From the NCBI RefSeq assembly GCF_000812965.1, contig NZ_JSYN01000018.1, positions 62,001 through 126,000 on the forward strand: a DNA stretch of 64,000 nucleotides, in the 5' to 3' direction. The DNA comes from Pedobacter kyungheensis. GTDB lineage: Bacteria > Bacteroidota > Bacteroidia > Sphingobacteriales > Sphingobacteriaceae. Of this stretch, positions 26,879 through 35,438 are shown piece by piece. Below the pieces are notes generated by a model. The model was not told the origin of the DNA. It saw nothing but the letters and a program-made list of their open reading frames with translations, and ran no database searches. Position 1 is the stretch's first letter, and each line of letters starts with the position of its first letter. Made by a program: the position numbers and the translations under genes.

Positions 26879-27901
26879 ATGATGGGGAGAAGGACAATTA
26901 TATTTTTACTTACACTGGTGCTACCGCTAATTGCTTTGGCGCAAGACCATATATACTCACAGTTTTACAATGCACCTATTTATTTAAACCCTGCACTTAC
27001 CGGTCAGTTTGAAGGCGATATCCGTTTTAATGCGCTCTACCGCAACCAGTGGACCGGTTTAGCCAGTGATTTTTCTTACATGACGGCTTCAGGAGATATT
27101 AACCTCCGCAGGCTGAATAGTGGCATTGGTCTGGTTTTTAACCGCAGCAGCGAAGGCACCGCTTATCTGGTTAAAAATAACATTGCTGTAAGTTATGCCT
27201 ACATTATTGGCGGCGATGATTTCACGCTCTCATTCGGTTTGCAAGCCGGCGTAACGAACCAGAAATTAAACTGGGATAAACTGGTATTTGGCGATCAGAT
27301 CGATATCAATACAGGCTACATTCCCGGTAGTATTTCGGGTGCTGAGCGCCCCGCGGTTGACAGCCGTTTTTATTTAGATGCCAATGCAGGTGCAAACCTG
27401 GTAGTTGGCAAATTTATGATGGGCCTGGCTACACACCACCTCAATCGCCCCGACGAATCGCTTTCGGGTTTTCAAAGTAAATTACCACTCCGTATTTCAG
27501 GCAATTTAAGCTACAAATTAACCTTGATTCCAGATCAGTACGACCGCGACGGCAGTTACCTTATCCCTTCTATCGTAGCCTACAAGCAAACCAACGTTAC
27601 TTCCTTCAGTGCAGGTATGCAATACAAATATGCAGGCATTAACGCCGGTATCTGGTACCGTAACGATGGCAACAGGAACGGAAACGATGCGATTGTTTTT
27701 TCGGTGATCTTCGATATTTTTAACCGCAGAACCAACGGTGAAAAATTCAGACTGGGCATTAGCCACGATGCAACCACCTCCAAAATTAACTACACCAATA
27801 CCGGCGGTACTTCCGAAATTGGGGTAGGTTACGAAAAATACTTTCCAAATAGTTCGAACGGCGGCCGTGCAAATGGCCTGAGATGTTACGATTTTTATTA
27901 A
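26879..27901 (+). CDS. PorP/SprF-family type IX secretion outer-membrane protein
   Basis: The ATG directly follows the adhesin stop codon, so the two are translationally coupled. The 340-residue protein has a signal peptide (ending LIALAQ), the hallmark opening DHIYSQFYNAPIYLNPALTGQFEGD, and a beta-barrel pattern of alternating aromatic strands. PorP/SprF proteins sit in the outer membrane and work with a specific large substrate carrying a type B sorting domain, as SprF does for SprB in Flavobacterium. The gene order here is the expected one. A second ATG follows at 26882, so the start is uncertain by one codon. Confidence 0.95.
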   Translation: MMGRRTIIFLLTLVLPLIALAQDHIYSQFYNAPIYLNPALTGQFEGDIRFNALYRNQWTGLASDFSYMTASGDINLRRLNSGIGLVFNRSSEGTAYLVKNNIAVSYAYIIGGDDFTLSFGLQAGVTNQKLNWDKLVFGDQIDINTGYIPGSISGAERPAVDSRFYLDANAGANLVVGKFMMGLATHHLNRPDESLSGFQSKLPLRISGNLSYKLTLIPDQYDRDGSYLIPSIVAYKQTNVTSFSAGMQYKYAGINAGIWYRNDGNRNGNDAIVFSVIFDIFNRRTNGEKFRLGISHDATTSKINYTNTGGTSEIGVGYEKYFPNSSNGGRANGLRCYDFY

Positions 27902-27925
27902 TTTGCCTTAGTTAATTTAAGGCCT

Positions 27926-28585
27926 ATGAACGAGATCCTGGAAAACCACCATTTCATTACCCAAAGCGAAGTGAATAAATTTCTACTCGCTACGCTGTTA
28001 TGTGGTATTATTGGTGCCGAACGCGAGTATAGAAGTAAATCGGCGGGTTTAAAAACCATGATGATGATTGGTTTAGGTGCCACCCTGTTTACCATCCTTT
28101 CCATCAATATTGGTGCAACAAGCCAGGATCGTATTGCCTCGAACATTGTAACAGGCATTGGTTTTTTAGGCGCAGGTGTAATTTTTAAGGAAGAAAACCG
28201 TGTTAAGGGATTAACTACCGCCTGTATCATCTGGATTGTAGCTGCTATAGGCATGGCAGTTGGTTCAGGGTATTACGAACAGGCTATCGGGGTAACTGTT
28301 GTGGTTATGCTGGCCTTAATTATTTTTCCTTTTTTAGAAGAAATTGGCGACCGCCGCTTTACCAAACGCGTATACCGCATTGTTAAAAAACAGCATACCC
28401 ACGGTGATTTAGAAAGCTACGAGGAAGTTTTCAAAGCAAGTAAACTAAAACCACAACGCGGCAAACATCAGCTGGTAAACAACATCATTACCGGCAACTG
28501 GACGGCTACCGGCACGCCACAAAACCACCAGAAGTTTGTAGAGCGCATGCTAAAAGATGATGATATTATAGAGTTTGATTTTTAA
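27926..28585 (+). CDS. MgtC/SapB-family membrane protein
   Basis: The 219-residue protein has four to five membrane helices in the first 140 residues and the MgtC family segments LLCGIIGAEREYRSKSAGLKT, MMIGLGATLFTI, IVTGIGFLGAGVIF and LTTACIIWIVAAIGMAVGSGYY, followed by a hydrophilic C-terminal domain of about 80 residues. MgtC proteins are linked with growth at low magnesium and inhibition of the F-type ATPase in pathogens; the role in environmental Bacteroidota is not known. It begins 24 bases after the PorP gene but is probably functionally separate. Confidence 0.9.
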   Translation: MNEILENHHFITQSEVNKFLLATLLCGIIGAEREYRSKSAGLKTMMMIGLGATLFTILSINIGATSQDRIASNIVTGIGFLGAGVIFKEENRVKGLTTACIIWIVAAIGMAVGSGYYEQAIGVTVVVMLALIIFPFLEEIGDRRFTKRVYRIVKKQHTHGDLESYEEVFKASKLKPQRGKHQLVNNIITGNWTATGTPQNHQKFVERMLKDDDIIEFDF

Positions 28586-28620
28586 CGGATTCGCTTTCCA
28601 CGTGAAACAGAATCAAAAAC

Positions 28621-28755
28621 TCATCCCCCTGCCCCCTTCAAAGGGGAGCGAAATTTCCTCAAGGACAAAGTGATTGGGGTTTGGTTAGCCTCAAAAATAG
28701 CTCACAGGACATTTTACTGCATTAAGATTGCCAGTCAAGCTGGCAATGACGGATT
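28621..28755. repeat. Intergenic repeats between the MgtC-like gene and serine deaminase
   Basis: The 321-base gap carries CCCCCTTCAAAGGGG (28631-28645), related to the fabD-folE palindromes, and an ATTGCCAG/CTGGCAAT stem (28727-28734 with 28740-28747) within ATTAAGATTGCCA...GGCAATGAC, which recurs near 43715-43756. The last 100 bases hold the promoter of the next gene and nothing else evident. Confidence 0.55.
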
Positions 28756-28882
28756 GTACAAAGGGAATTGCAAAAGATGTATCCGCAAGATAGCTTTTTA
28801 AGAGGTCAAGGGGAACAAAAATTACGGCATTCTAGCTCATTAATCACTAAAAATTATTTAGCTAAAAATCACAAAACAATCA

Positions 28883-28890
28883 TAGCTTTG
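28883..28890 (+). promoter_or_regulatory. -7 promoter box for serine deaminase
   Basis: TAGCTTTG is a perfect match to TAnnTTTG, 16 bases before the ATG at 28907. The -33 region has only a TTTA about 22 bases upstream. Confidence 0.5.
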
Positions 28891-28906
28891 CATAACAACT
28901 TTCGTA

Positions 28907-30334
28907 ATGATTAAGGAACAGATTTCAGTTTTCGATATTTTTAAAATAGGCATCGGCCCTTCCAGTTCGCATACTTTAGGTCCATGGCGGGCAGCACAAC
29001 AGTTTACGGCTTCGCTGACGCAAAACCACCCGATTGATACCGTAGAAGGCATAAAAATATTGCTTTATGGTTCACTTGCCAAAACCGGCAAAGGGCACGG
29101 AACTGATGTAGCCATCTTATTGGGATTGACAGGTGCAGATCCGGTAACTTTTGACGTAGATGCAGTAACGCCTACTTTCGAAGCCATCCAAAAGAATAAA
29201 AAACTGAACCTCGCCAATCAACTGGTTATCGATTTCGATTATACTGCAGATTTGCTATTCCTGTTTTCAGAAAGCTTACCTTTCCACCCCAACGCAGTTA
29301 CTTTCCAGGCTTTTTTAAACAACGGAAAAGCTTTTTCAGAAACCTATTACTCTATTGGTGGTGGTTTTGTGGTAAAAGAAGGCGAAGACAATAGCAAAAA
29401 ACCACAGGTAGATCTACCCTTTCCGGTTGAGAAAGCCAAAGAGCTTTTGCATTGGTGCCTGTCTACAGGTTTAAAAGTGAGCGAAATTGTAATGGAAAAT
29501 GAACTGGCCTGGCGACCTGAAGCGGAAACGAAAAAAGGCATTTTACAGCATTTCGCCGTAATGCGCGATTGTATTTACCGTGGCTGCCACACCACCGGCT
29601 TTCTGCCAGGGGGGTTAGAAGTTGCCCGCCGCGCTTTCCCGCTTAACAAAAGGCTAATTGGCCAGAACGAATACAGCAACTATGATACCTGGGTAGAGGC
29701 TATCAGAAACGGCGGAAACGGATTTAATTACATTTTAGACTGGGTAAGTTGTTTTGCACTGGCTGTTAATGAAGAAAACGCTTCGTTTGGCCGCGTAGTT
29801 ACTGCCCCTACCAATGGTGCTGCAGGGGTAATACCGGCTGTACTTCAATATTTCATCACCTTTTGCAATGGTTATACCGAAGACAAAATCATCCAGTTTA
29901 TAGCCTGCGCTTCAGAAATAGGCAGTATTTTCAAAAAAGGAGCCACTATCTCGGCCGCTATGGGCGGTTGTCAGGCCGAAATTGGCGTTTCATCTGCGAT
30001 GGCAGCCGCGGCACTAACCGAGTGCCTGGGTGGCTCACAAAGACAGGTATTAATGGCCGCCGAAATTGCCATGGAACATCACCTGGGCTTAACCTGCGAT
30101 CCTATTGGAGGCTTAGTGCAAATTCCTTGCATTGAAAGAAATACCATGGGTGCTATAAAAGCGATTACGGCAAGCCAGCTGGCTTTACAAAGTAACCCCG
30201 ATAAGGCGAAAGTAAGTTTAGATGCGGTGGTAAATACCATGTGGGAAACTGCCCTGGATATGAATGCGAAGTATAAAGAAACCTCTGACGGAGGCCTTGC
30301 AACCAACATCCCAATCAGTTTACCAGAGTGCTAA
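28907..30334 (+). CDS. sdaA: L-serine ammonia-lyase (iron-sulphur type)
   Basis: SdaA deaminates L-serine to pyruvate and ammonia with a [4Fe-4S] cluster. The 475-residue single chain has the fused beta and alpha domains as in E. coli SdaA. The N-terminal beta domain starts VFDIFKIGIGPSSSHTLGPWRAA, and the alpha domain contains APTNGAAGVIPAV, the cysteine-bearing segments IACASEIGSIF and LTCDPIGGLVQIPCIERN, and GGCQAEIGVSSAMAAAAL. It is transcribed alone from its own promoter. Confidence 0.96.
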   Translation: MIKEQISVFDIFKIGIGPSSSHTLGPWRAAQQFTASLTQNHPIDTVEGIKILLYGSLAKTGKGHGTDVAILLGLTGADPVTFDVDAVTPTFEAIQKNKKLNLANQLVIDFDYTADLLFLFSESLPFHPNAVTFQAFLNNGKAFSETYYSIGGGFVVKEGEDNSKKPQVDLPFPVEKAKELLHWCLSTGLKVSEIVMENELAWRPEAETKKGILQHFAVMRDCIYRGCHTTGFLPGGLEVARRAFPLNKRLIGQNEYSNYDTWVEAIRNGGNGFNYILDWVSCFALAVNEENASFGRVVTAPTNGAAGVIPAVLQYFITFCNGYTEDKIIQFIACASEIGSIFKKGATISAAMGGCQAEIGVSSAMAAAALTECLGGSQRQVLMAAEIAMEHHLGLTCDPIGGLVQIPCIERNTMGAIKAITASQLALQSNPDKAKVSLDAVVNTMWETALDMNAKYKETSDGGLATNIPISLPEC

Positions 30335-30446
30335 ATCAACATTGTTGCATTTATATGACGGATGTTATCGATTTATTACAAACATTCTGATCCTAAATCA
30401 GCAAGTATTTCTACATTCGCTCAATTTTAATAATTATTCATAAAAA

Positions 30447-31640
30447 ATGATCAACTACACCAAAATCAGTGTGATTGGTCTGGCTTTGTCGTTATCTACT
30501 TTGGTAACATACGGTCAGGACAATCTTGTTAATTCTTTAAAAAACAACCAAAGCGAAAACAGTAAAGCATCTTTTAAATTTACTGATGTTATTAATTTAG
30601 CCAATACACCTGTTCAAAACCAGGGTTCATCGGGTACCTGCTGGAGTTATTCTACCAACTCTTTCCTTGAATCGGAAATGATCAAAGCAGGTAAACAACC
30701 TGTTCAGTTATCGCAGATTTTCACAGCACGTAATGCTTATGTAGAAAAAGGAATCAACTATGTACGCATGCATGGCGCAGTTTCTTTAGGCGATGGCGGT
30801 GCCTTGCACGATGTAATTAATATGTACAGGAAATATGGCGCAGTACCACAAGAAGTGTATACTGGCTTAAACTATGGTACAAAAACCAATAAAACTGCTG
30901 AGCTTGGCGACATCGAAAAAGGTGTTTTAGAGGCTGTGGTTAAAAACTCAAATGGTGAGTTAACACCTAACTGGTTAAAAGCTTATACCGGCGTTATCGA
31001 TGCGTATTTAGGCGCTGTCCCTGAAAACTTTACTTACAACGGTAAAAAATATACGCCTAAAACTTTCGCAAACGAAGTGGTAGGTATCAATCCAGATAAC
31101 TACGTGGAATTATCTTCCTTCAACGATCATCCTTTCTACAGCAAGTTTACTTTATTGGTTCCTGATAACTGGTCGTTTGATCAGGTTTATAACGTTAAAG
31201 TAAATGAGATTACCGATATCATTGACAATGCCTTGAAAAACGGTTATACTGTAGCCTGGGCTACCGATGTAAGCGAGAAATCATTCAGCTATAAAAACGG
31301 CGTAGCGTTCGTTCCGCAGACGCCTTTTAACGACATGACGATGAAAGAAAAAGCGGATATGTTTAATGGTCCGCAGGCAGAGATGGAAATTACACAGGAA
31401 AACCGTCAGGCAGCTTTTGATCACTACCAGACTACTGATGACCATGGTATGCACATTGTTGGTTTAGCTAAAGACCAGAACGGTAAAGAATACTATATCG
31501 TTAAAAACTCATGGGGTGTAACCAACGATTATAAAGGTTATTTATACGTAACCAAAAACTACGTAAAATATAAAACCACAGCATTTTTATTGAACAAAGC
31601 AGGTATCCCATCTGCTATTGCCAAGAAATTAGGTTTGTAA
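30447..31640 (+). CDS. Secreted C1-family cysteine peptidase (bleomycin hydrolase/aminopeptidase C type)
   Basis: The 397-residue protein has a signal peptide (ends LVTYGQ), so it is periplasmic or secreted, unlike the cytoplasmic PepC/bleomycin hydrolase prototypes. The catalytic Cys65 lies in NQGSSGTCWSYST with the oxyanion Gln59, the His is in DDHGMHIVGLA (His333, or less likely His336), and Asn354 is in VKNSWG. Family members in Bacteroidota degrade peptides outside the cytoplasm. It stands alone and ends in a good terminator. Confidence 0.92.
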   Translation: MINYTKISVIGLALSLSTLVTYGQDNLVNSLKNNQSENSKASFKFTDVINLANTPVQNQGSSGTCWSYSTNSFLESEMIKAGKQPVQLSQIFTARNAYVEKGINYVRMHGAVSLGDGGALHDVINMYRKYGAVPQEVYTGLNYGTKTNKTAELGDIEKGVLEAVVKNSNGELTPNWLKAYTGVIDAYLGAVPENFTYNGKKYTPKTFANEVVGINPDNYVELSSFNDHPFYSKFTLLVPDNWSFDQVYNVKVNEITDIIDNALKNGYTVAWATDVSEKSFSYKNGVAFVPQTPFNDMTMKEKADMFNGPQAEMEITQENRQAAFDHYQTTDDHGMHIVGLAKDQNGKEYYIVKNSWGVTNDYKGYLYVTKNYVKYKTTAFLLNKAGIPSAIAKKLGL

Positions 31641-31659
31641 AAAATTTCAAGTGACTGGG

Positions 31660-31689
31660 AGCCGCAGAAGAAATTTTGCGGCTTTTTTT
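31660..31689 (+). terminator. Rho-independent terminator after the C1 peptidase
   Basis: AGCCGCA (31660-31666) pairs with TGCGGCT (31677-31683) followed by seven T. It lies 20 bases past the stop codon. Confidence 0.85.
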
Positions 31690-31718
31690 GTGATTAACGA
31701 TGATATGTATCGACCATT

Positions 31719-31823
31719 TTTACCACAGAGAACATTGAGGTATCCACAGAGAACACTGAGCGCTAACTTAAAACTACGGTAAGCTTAAAATATTCCGTGA
31801 AAATCCGTGATTCCGTGGCAAAA
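31719..31823. repeat. CACAGAG/CCGTGA word repeat
   Basis: The gap between the peptidase and the AEC transporter carries ACCACAGAGAACATTGAGG, TCCACAGAGAACACTGAG and, further on, TTCCGTGAAAATCCGTGATTCCGTGG. These are the same words that recur in larger arrays at 57436-57875. Confidence 0.6.
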
Positions 31824-31839
31824 TTATTTGCGGTTAAAC

Positions 31840-32751
31840 CTAAACCAAACCTGAATAATTAAGCACCAGCCACCACAAACCCGTTGTAATAAAGGCAAGC
31901 ACAATCCCTACCCCTACCACTAAATTAGACAACTTAGGGTTTAAATTGTACTGATCTGCAACCACACCAGCCGTTACCAAAGTGGGCATGGCCATTTCAA
32001 AAATGGTGATCCGGGTAATGATGCCGTTCAAACCTAATAGCACCGCCATAGCCAAGACTACTGTTGGTGCCAGTATTAATTTGTAGAGTAAAGCAAAGCT
32101 GATGTGCTTCAATTCGCCAAACCAGCCACCAAACCTGAGCTGTAAACCAATCGAAAACAAAGCCAGCGGACCAACAGTTCCAGCAAGCTTTTCGAAAAGC
32201 GATTCGAGGGGGCTAATATTAATAAAATGCGGTATAGATAAAGCTAAAACACAGCCAATAAGTGGCGGAAAGGTAAGTACCTTTTTAATTACCAGCCCTG
32301 CACTCAGTTTTTGGTTTTGCGAAGAACGGATGGCCACCACAATACCAATAGTAGATAAAAGCATAAAAGTAGCCTGATCGCAGATAATGGCTATAGCCTG
32401 ATCTTTCTCGCTAAAATAGGCCGCAATTAAGGGGAATCCCAGAAATGAGGTATTACTTAAAGCACTCGTTAGCTTTAGCCCGCCGCTTGTTGCTTTGCTT
32501 AATTTCTGGCTGCGGCTACACGCGGTTACAAACAACCAGCCAAATAACCACACGCAGGCAGGTGCCAGTGCCGGAAAAAGCAATTCTTTCGTCCACACGA
32601 TGTGTGGTAAATATTTAAATGAAGCCGCAGGTAAAGCAATGTAAATAATCCAGGCATTAATGCCTTTGTGCGCATCTTTGGGCAGGGTTTTGCTTTTTCT
32701 AAAAAGGATGCCAGCCAGTATACACAGGCCGATAATAATAAAATTTGCCAT
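31840..32751 (-). CDS. AEC-family (auxin efflux carrier-like) transporter
   Basis: The 303-residue protein has about ten membrane helices in two five-helix halves, with the family features WIIYIALPAASFKYL near the N-terminus and MAMPTLVTAGVVADQYN in the second half. Bacterial AEC proteins export organic acids such as malate or small amino compounds, but the substrate cannot be told from sequence. It is downstream of dps on the same strand but separated from it by a terminator, so it is probably expressed independently or by read-through. Confidence 0.88.
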   Translation of the reverse strand: MANFIIIGLCILAGILFRKSKTLPKDAHKGINAWIIYIALPAASFKYLPHIVWTKELLFPALAPACVWLFGWLFVTACSRSQKLSKATSGGLKLTSALSNTSFLGFPLIAAYFSEKDQAIAIICDQATFMLLSTIGIVVAIRSSQNQKLSAGLVIKKVLTFPPLIGCVLALSIPHFINISPLESLFEKLAGTVGPLALFSIGLQLRFGGWFGELKHISFALLYKLILAPTVVLAMAVLLGLNGIITRITIFEMAMPTLVTAGVVADQYNLNPKLSNLVVGVGIVLAFITTGLWWLVLNYSGLV

Positions 32752-32780
32752 GGAGTGCCGTAAAGATAGCCATAAAACAA

Positions 32781-32813
32781 AAACGCCAATAAGAATTTAT
32801 CCTATTGGCGTTT
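32781..32813 (-). terminator. Rho-independent terminator after dps
   Basis: AAACGCCAATA (32781-32791) and TATTGGCGTTT (32803-32813) form an 11-bp stem; on the minus strand the stem is followed by a T-rich run. It sits 20 bases after the dps stop. Confidence 0.8.
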
Positions 32814-32832
32814 AAAAAATTATTTTGATCGC

Positions 32833-33306
32833 TTATTTGATATGCGCTCTTAAAAACCAGGCCATTTCTTCGTGGGTTTCCATCAGTCCGGTAATAAAAT
32901 CGCTGGTTCCGGCATCACCATAATCGTTTGCAATCGGATTGATATTACCTCTGATAAATTCGATAACCGTTTCATGATCGGCCAATAAATCTTTAATGTA
33001 ACCCAGGCTATCATTGTGGCGCTCGCTGTATTCGGTTAAGTGCGTTAAAGCCAAAAAGTTTTTAAGGGTTGCAGGTGCGTAATGACCTATTTTACGGATG
33101 CGTTCGGCAACACTGTCAATAAATTCATCAAGCTGGTTATACTGCTCTTCAAAAAACTTGTGCTTGGCCAAAAAGTCGATACCTTCCACGTTCCAGTGGG
33201 CATTACGGGTTTTGGTGTACAAAACGTATTCGTCGGCTAATAGTTTAGCCAATTGTTCTGAAACTGCTTGTCTATGTTCTGCGGTTATTCCAATTTTTGC
33301 GTCCAT
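32833..33306 (-). CDS. dps: Dps-family ferritin-like DNA protection protein
   Basis: Dps dodecamers store iron and shield DNA from oxidative damage during stress and starvation. The 157-residue length is typical. The inter-subunit ferroxidase ligands are all present with the canonical spacing: His37 (NAHWNV), His49, Asp64 and Glu68 (DEFIDSVAERI). The N-terminus is short and not very basic, so DNA binding may be weak. A strong consensus promoter lies immediately upstream. Confidence 0.96.
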   Translation of the reverse strand: MDAKIGITAEHRQAVSEQLAKLLADEYVLYTKTRNAHWNVEGIDFLAKHKFFEEQYNQLDEFIDSVAERIRKIGHYAPATLKNFLALTHLTEYSERHNDSLGYIKDLLADHETVIEFIRGNINPIANDYGDAGTSDFITGLMETHEEMAWFLRAHIK

Positions 33307-33322
33307 TATGATTCTGTTTTTA

Positions 33323-33353
33323 TAAAGCTAATTTACTCTTTATAGTTGTCAAA
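33323..33353 (-). promoter_or_regulatory. Consensus Bacteroidota promoter of dps
   Basis: On the minus strand, TTTG (33350-33353) is followed after exactly 19 bases by TAGCTTTA (33323-33330), an almost ideal -33/-7 pair. The -7 box ends 16 bases before the ATG. The sequence between them shows no obvious OxyR-like dyad. Confidence 0.75.
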
Positions 33354-33420
33354 ACAGCAACAGAATATCACCATATTGTTAAATAAATGAACATCGTTGA
33401 GAGACATGAAGCAATCATCA

Positions 33421-33486
33421 ATCATGCGCTCCTGGTTACCCTTGTAAGATTGCTTCGACGGCTGAAAAAGCCCTCTCGCAATGACG
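33421..33486. repeat. Partial CGTCATTGCGA element
   Basis: AGATTGCTTCGACGGCTGAAAAAGCC and a terminal TCGCAATGACG (33476-33486) match, in inverted orientation, the interior and one end of the 106-base element at 17486-17591. The opposite terminus is missing, so this is a truncated copy. Confidence 0.65.
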
Positions 33487-33500
33487 GTCAACTTAGAAAA

Positions 33501-33804
33501 CCACAGATTTCCAGATTAAATAAAAATCTATGAATCTGTGGCTAAAATTTATAGAGCTGTTCTCTTATATAATTCGGAAAGTCTTTCAACGACCTGTCCC
33601 GATTCATCGGGAGGCTACCATTGACGCACTGCGTAGAAGAATCGTCATTTCGACTGGAGCCAATCGGTTTTTCACCGGTGGCGGAACGGAGAAATCTAAT
33701 GAAACAGATTTCTCGACTACGGTGCCCTCCGCTCGAAATGACGATCTCTGAGAAGCTGTCACTCTTACTGATTTTTATATAATAATTACCTTCTCAGGAT
33801 GACA
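33501..33804. repeat. Composite intergenic repeat, copy A, including a CGTCATTTCGA element
   Basis: This 304-base stretch fills the dps-helicase gap. In order it has a CCACAGATT/AATCTGTGG hairpin (33501-33541), CTGTCCCGATTCATCGGGAGG, CCATTGACGC, then a 101-base element with perfect 11-bp inverted ends CGTCATTTCGA (33643-33653) and TCGAAATGACG (33733-33743), then AGCTGTCAC, GATTTTTAT and TCTCAGGATGAC. The same parts recur in the same order at 36998-37460. There is no reading frame of note. Confidence 0.75.
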
Positions 33805-33817
33805 ACAAGTACTGCAA

Positions 33818-35047
33818 TTAACTAGCTGGCTTAGATTTTGGTTTCTTTTTGTGCCAAACGCGTTTCTTTCCGTTGTTTTTATGCTGAGGCCTTTTTTCCT
33901 CTACATGAGTAATTTCCATGGTAGCAATATGCTCAGGCAAAGGCATCCGGGGCACCTGCTTTTCAATCAGCTTCTCAATGTTATCAAACTTGCGCTTATC
34001 GCGGCCGTTAACCAGGGTAATGGCCGTTCCTTTGGTAGCTGCCCTTGCCGTACGACCAATCCGGTGTACATAATCTGCAGGATCACCAGGCACATCGTAG
34101 TTAATCACCAGGTCAATTCCTTCTACATCGATACCCCGCGATAATACGTCGGTTCCGATGATAATGCCCAACCGCTTATTTTTAAATGCCAGTAAAATAT
34201 CTTCACGCTCTTTCTGACCTAAATCCGAATGGAAAGCTTCGGCCTTAATGCCTAAGCCTTTAAAAGTTTTATACAATGCCTTTACTTTCTCTTTGGTTGA
34301 AGCAAAAATGATACTGCTTTTGTATTTACCTTCTTTAAAAATCTCTGTTAGTAAAGCTTGTTTTTGCTGATCGTGAATGTTGTAGGCCTGCTGATCAATC
34401 CCTTCGGCAGGTTTAGCAATAGAAATGGTAATCTGTTTAGGCTCGTGCAAGATTTTGCCAGCCATATTTCTGATTTTCGGCGCCATGGTGGCCGAAAACA
34501 AAAGCGTTTGTCGTTTTTTAGGCAAATAACTGATGATGCGGATAATATCGTCGTAAAAACCCATATCCAGCATCCTGTCGGCTTCATCCAGAATTAAATG
34601 CTGCAAATGCTCCAGTTTCAATACGCCAGATGATAAATGTGCCATTAAACGCCCGGGTGTGGCAATAATAATATCTACCCCTTCACGCATCGAACGCTTT
34701 TGTTGTTCGTAAGCAATACCATCGCCCCCGCCATAAACAGCTAGTGAGCTGATATTGGTAAAATAAGCCAACGCTTCTACCTGCAAATCGATTTGCTGGG
34801 CAAGCTCACGGGTTGGCGCCAAAATCAAAGTATTGTTATGTCTTTCAGTGGCCCGGCTAATTTTATCCATTACAGGCAAAAGATAACTGGCCGTTTTTCC
34901 GGTACCCGTTTGGGCGCAGGCAATCAGATCGTGATTATCTAAAATTACCGGAATGGCTTGTTCTTGTATCGGAGTAGCGCTTTTATACCCCATGGCCATT
35001 AAGCCTTCAAATAAATCGGGGTTAAAATTAAAGTCGTTAAAATTCAA
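33818..35047 (-). CDS. DEAD-box RNA helicase
   Basis: The 409-residue protein has the complete motif set: Q-motif (ATPIQEQAIP), motif I AQTGTGKT (45-52), Ia PTRELAQQ, Ib TPGR, motif II DEAD, motif III SAT, motif V GTDVLSRGID and motif VI HRIGRTARA. A short basic tail (KKRVWHKKKPKSKPAS) probably adds RNA affinity, as in RhlE-type enzymes. It likely acts in RNA remodelling, ribosome assembly or cold adaptation. It is a single gene bounded by repeat-rich gaps on both sides. Confidence 0.95.
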   Translation of the reverse strand: MNFNDFNFNPDLFEGLMAMGYKSATPIQEQAIPVILDNHDLIACAQTGTGKTASYLLPVMDKISRATERHNNTLILAPTRELAQQIDLQVEALAYFTNISSLAVYGGGDGIAYEQQKRSMREGVDIIIATPGRLMAHLSSGVLKLEHLQHLILDEADRMLDMGFYDDIIRIISYLPKKRQTLLFSATMAPKIRNMAGKILHEPKQITISIAKPAEGIDQQAYNIHDQQKQALLTEIFKEGKYKSSIIFASTKEKVKALYKTFKGLGIKAEAFHSDLGQKEREDILLAFKNKRLGIIIGTDVLSRGIDVEGIDLVINYDVPGDPADYVHRIGRTARAATKGTAITLVNGRDKRKFDNIEKLIEKQVPRMPLPEHIATMEITHVEEKRPQHKNNGKKRVWHKKKPKSKPAS

Positions 35048-35177
35048 TCTGTCTGTTTTTGTCTTTTAGCAAAAGTACCTCAAATTAAGGCGAATAGCAA
35101 ACGCATTTCAACATCTGCAGAGATTGGCTGTTTTAGCCGCAATGGCCCGACGCTGAAACGCCTTTCCTGTCCTTATA

Positions 35178-35347
35178 TCTTTGAAAACCTGCTGCTCACA
35201 GTAACAAGAGATCAAAACCACTTTGAAAGCTTCCTGCAGTGCGCAGCGCCCGATCAAACATACTTTGAAACCTTCCCACCATACGCAGCGACAAATCATA
35301 GTTACTTTGAAAGCTTCCCACCCACGGCAGGAAGCTTTCAAAGTAAC
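35178..35347. repeat. 42-bp degenerate tandem repeat ending in a perfect 18-bp hairpin
   Basis: The core (A/T)CTTTGAAA(G/C)CTTCC or its variant recurs at 35178, 35220, 35262 and 35304, each exactly 42 bases apart. The final copy folds on itself: GTTACTTTGAAAGCTTCC (35301-35318) is the exact reverse complement of GGAAGCTTTCAAAGTAAC (35330-35347), with an 11-base loop. Reading either strand gives 14-residue periodic translations, but the frame lacks gene-like composition. The array occupies most of the 391-base gap between the helicase and Hsp20 genes. Confidence 0.85.
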
Positions 35348-35387
35348 ACTCCTAAAAGTTGTACGGCCGCAAAAACATTTAAACAAA

Positions 35388-35415
35388 AAATGCCCCGATT
35401 GTAACCGGAGCATTT
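35388..35415 (-). terminator. Rho-independent terminator after hsp20
   Basis: AAATGCCCCG pairs with CGGAGCATTT (one mismatch) and is followed on the minus strand by a T-rich run. It lies about 25 bases past the Hsp20 stop codon. Confidence 0.75.
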
Positions 35416-35438
35416 CGCGAAATTATAATAGACAAAAC

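Noticed and set aside
33098..33325. Small plus-strand frame opposite dps
   Set aside because: It is the shadow of the dps coding sequence and lacks homology-like features.
35178..35347. Possible CRISPR array
   Set aside because: Cores are only four, degenerate, the intervening parts are not unique spacers of equal character, and no cas gene is present.
35108..35413. 101-codon minus-strand frame with 14-residue repeats
   Set aside because: Entirely produced by the 42-bp tandem repeat, lacks a promoter or ribosome-binding context, and overlaps the hsp20 terminator; listed as a repeat instead of a gene.
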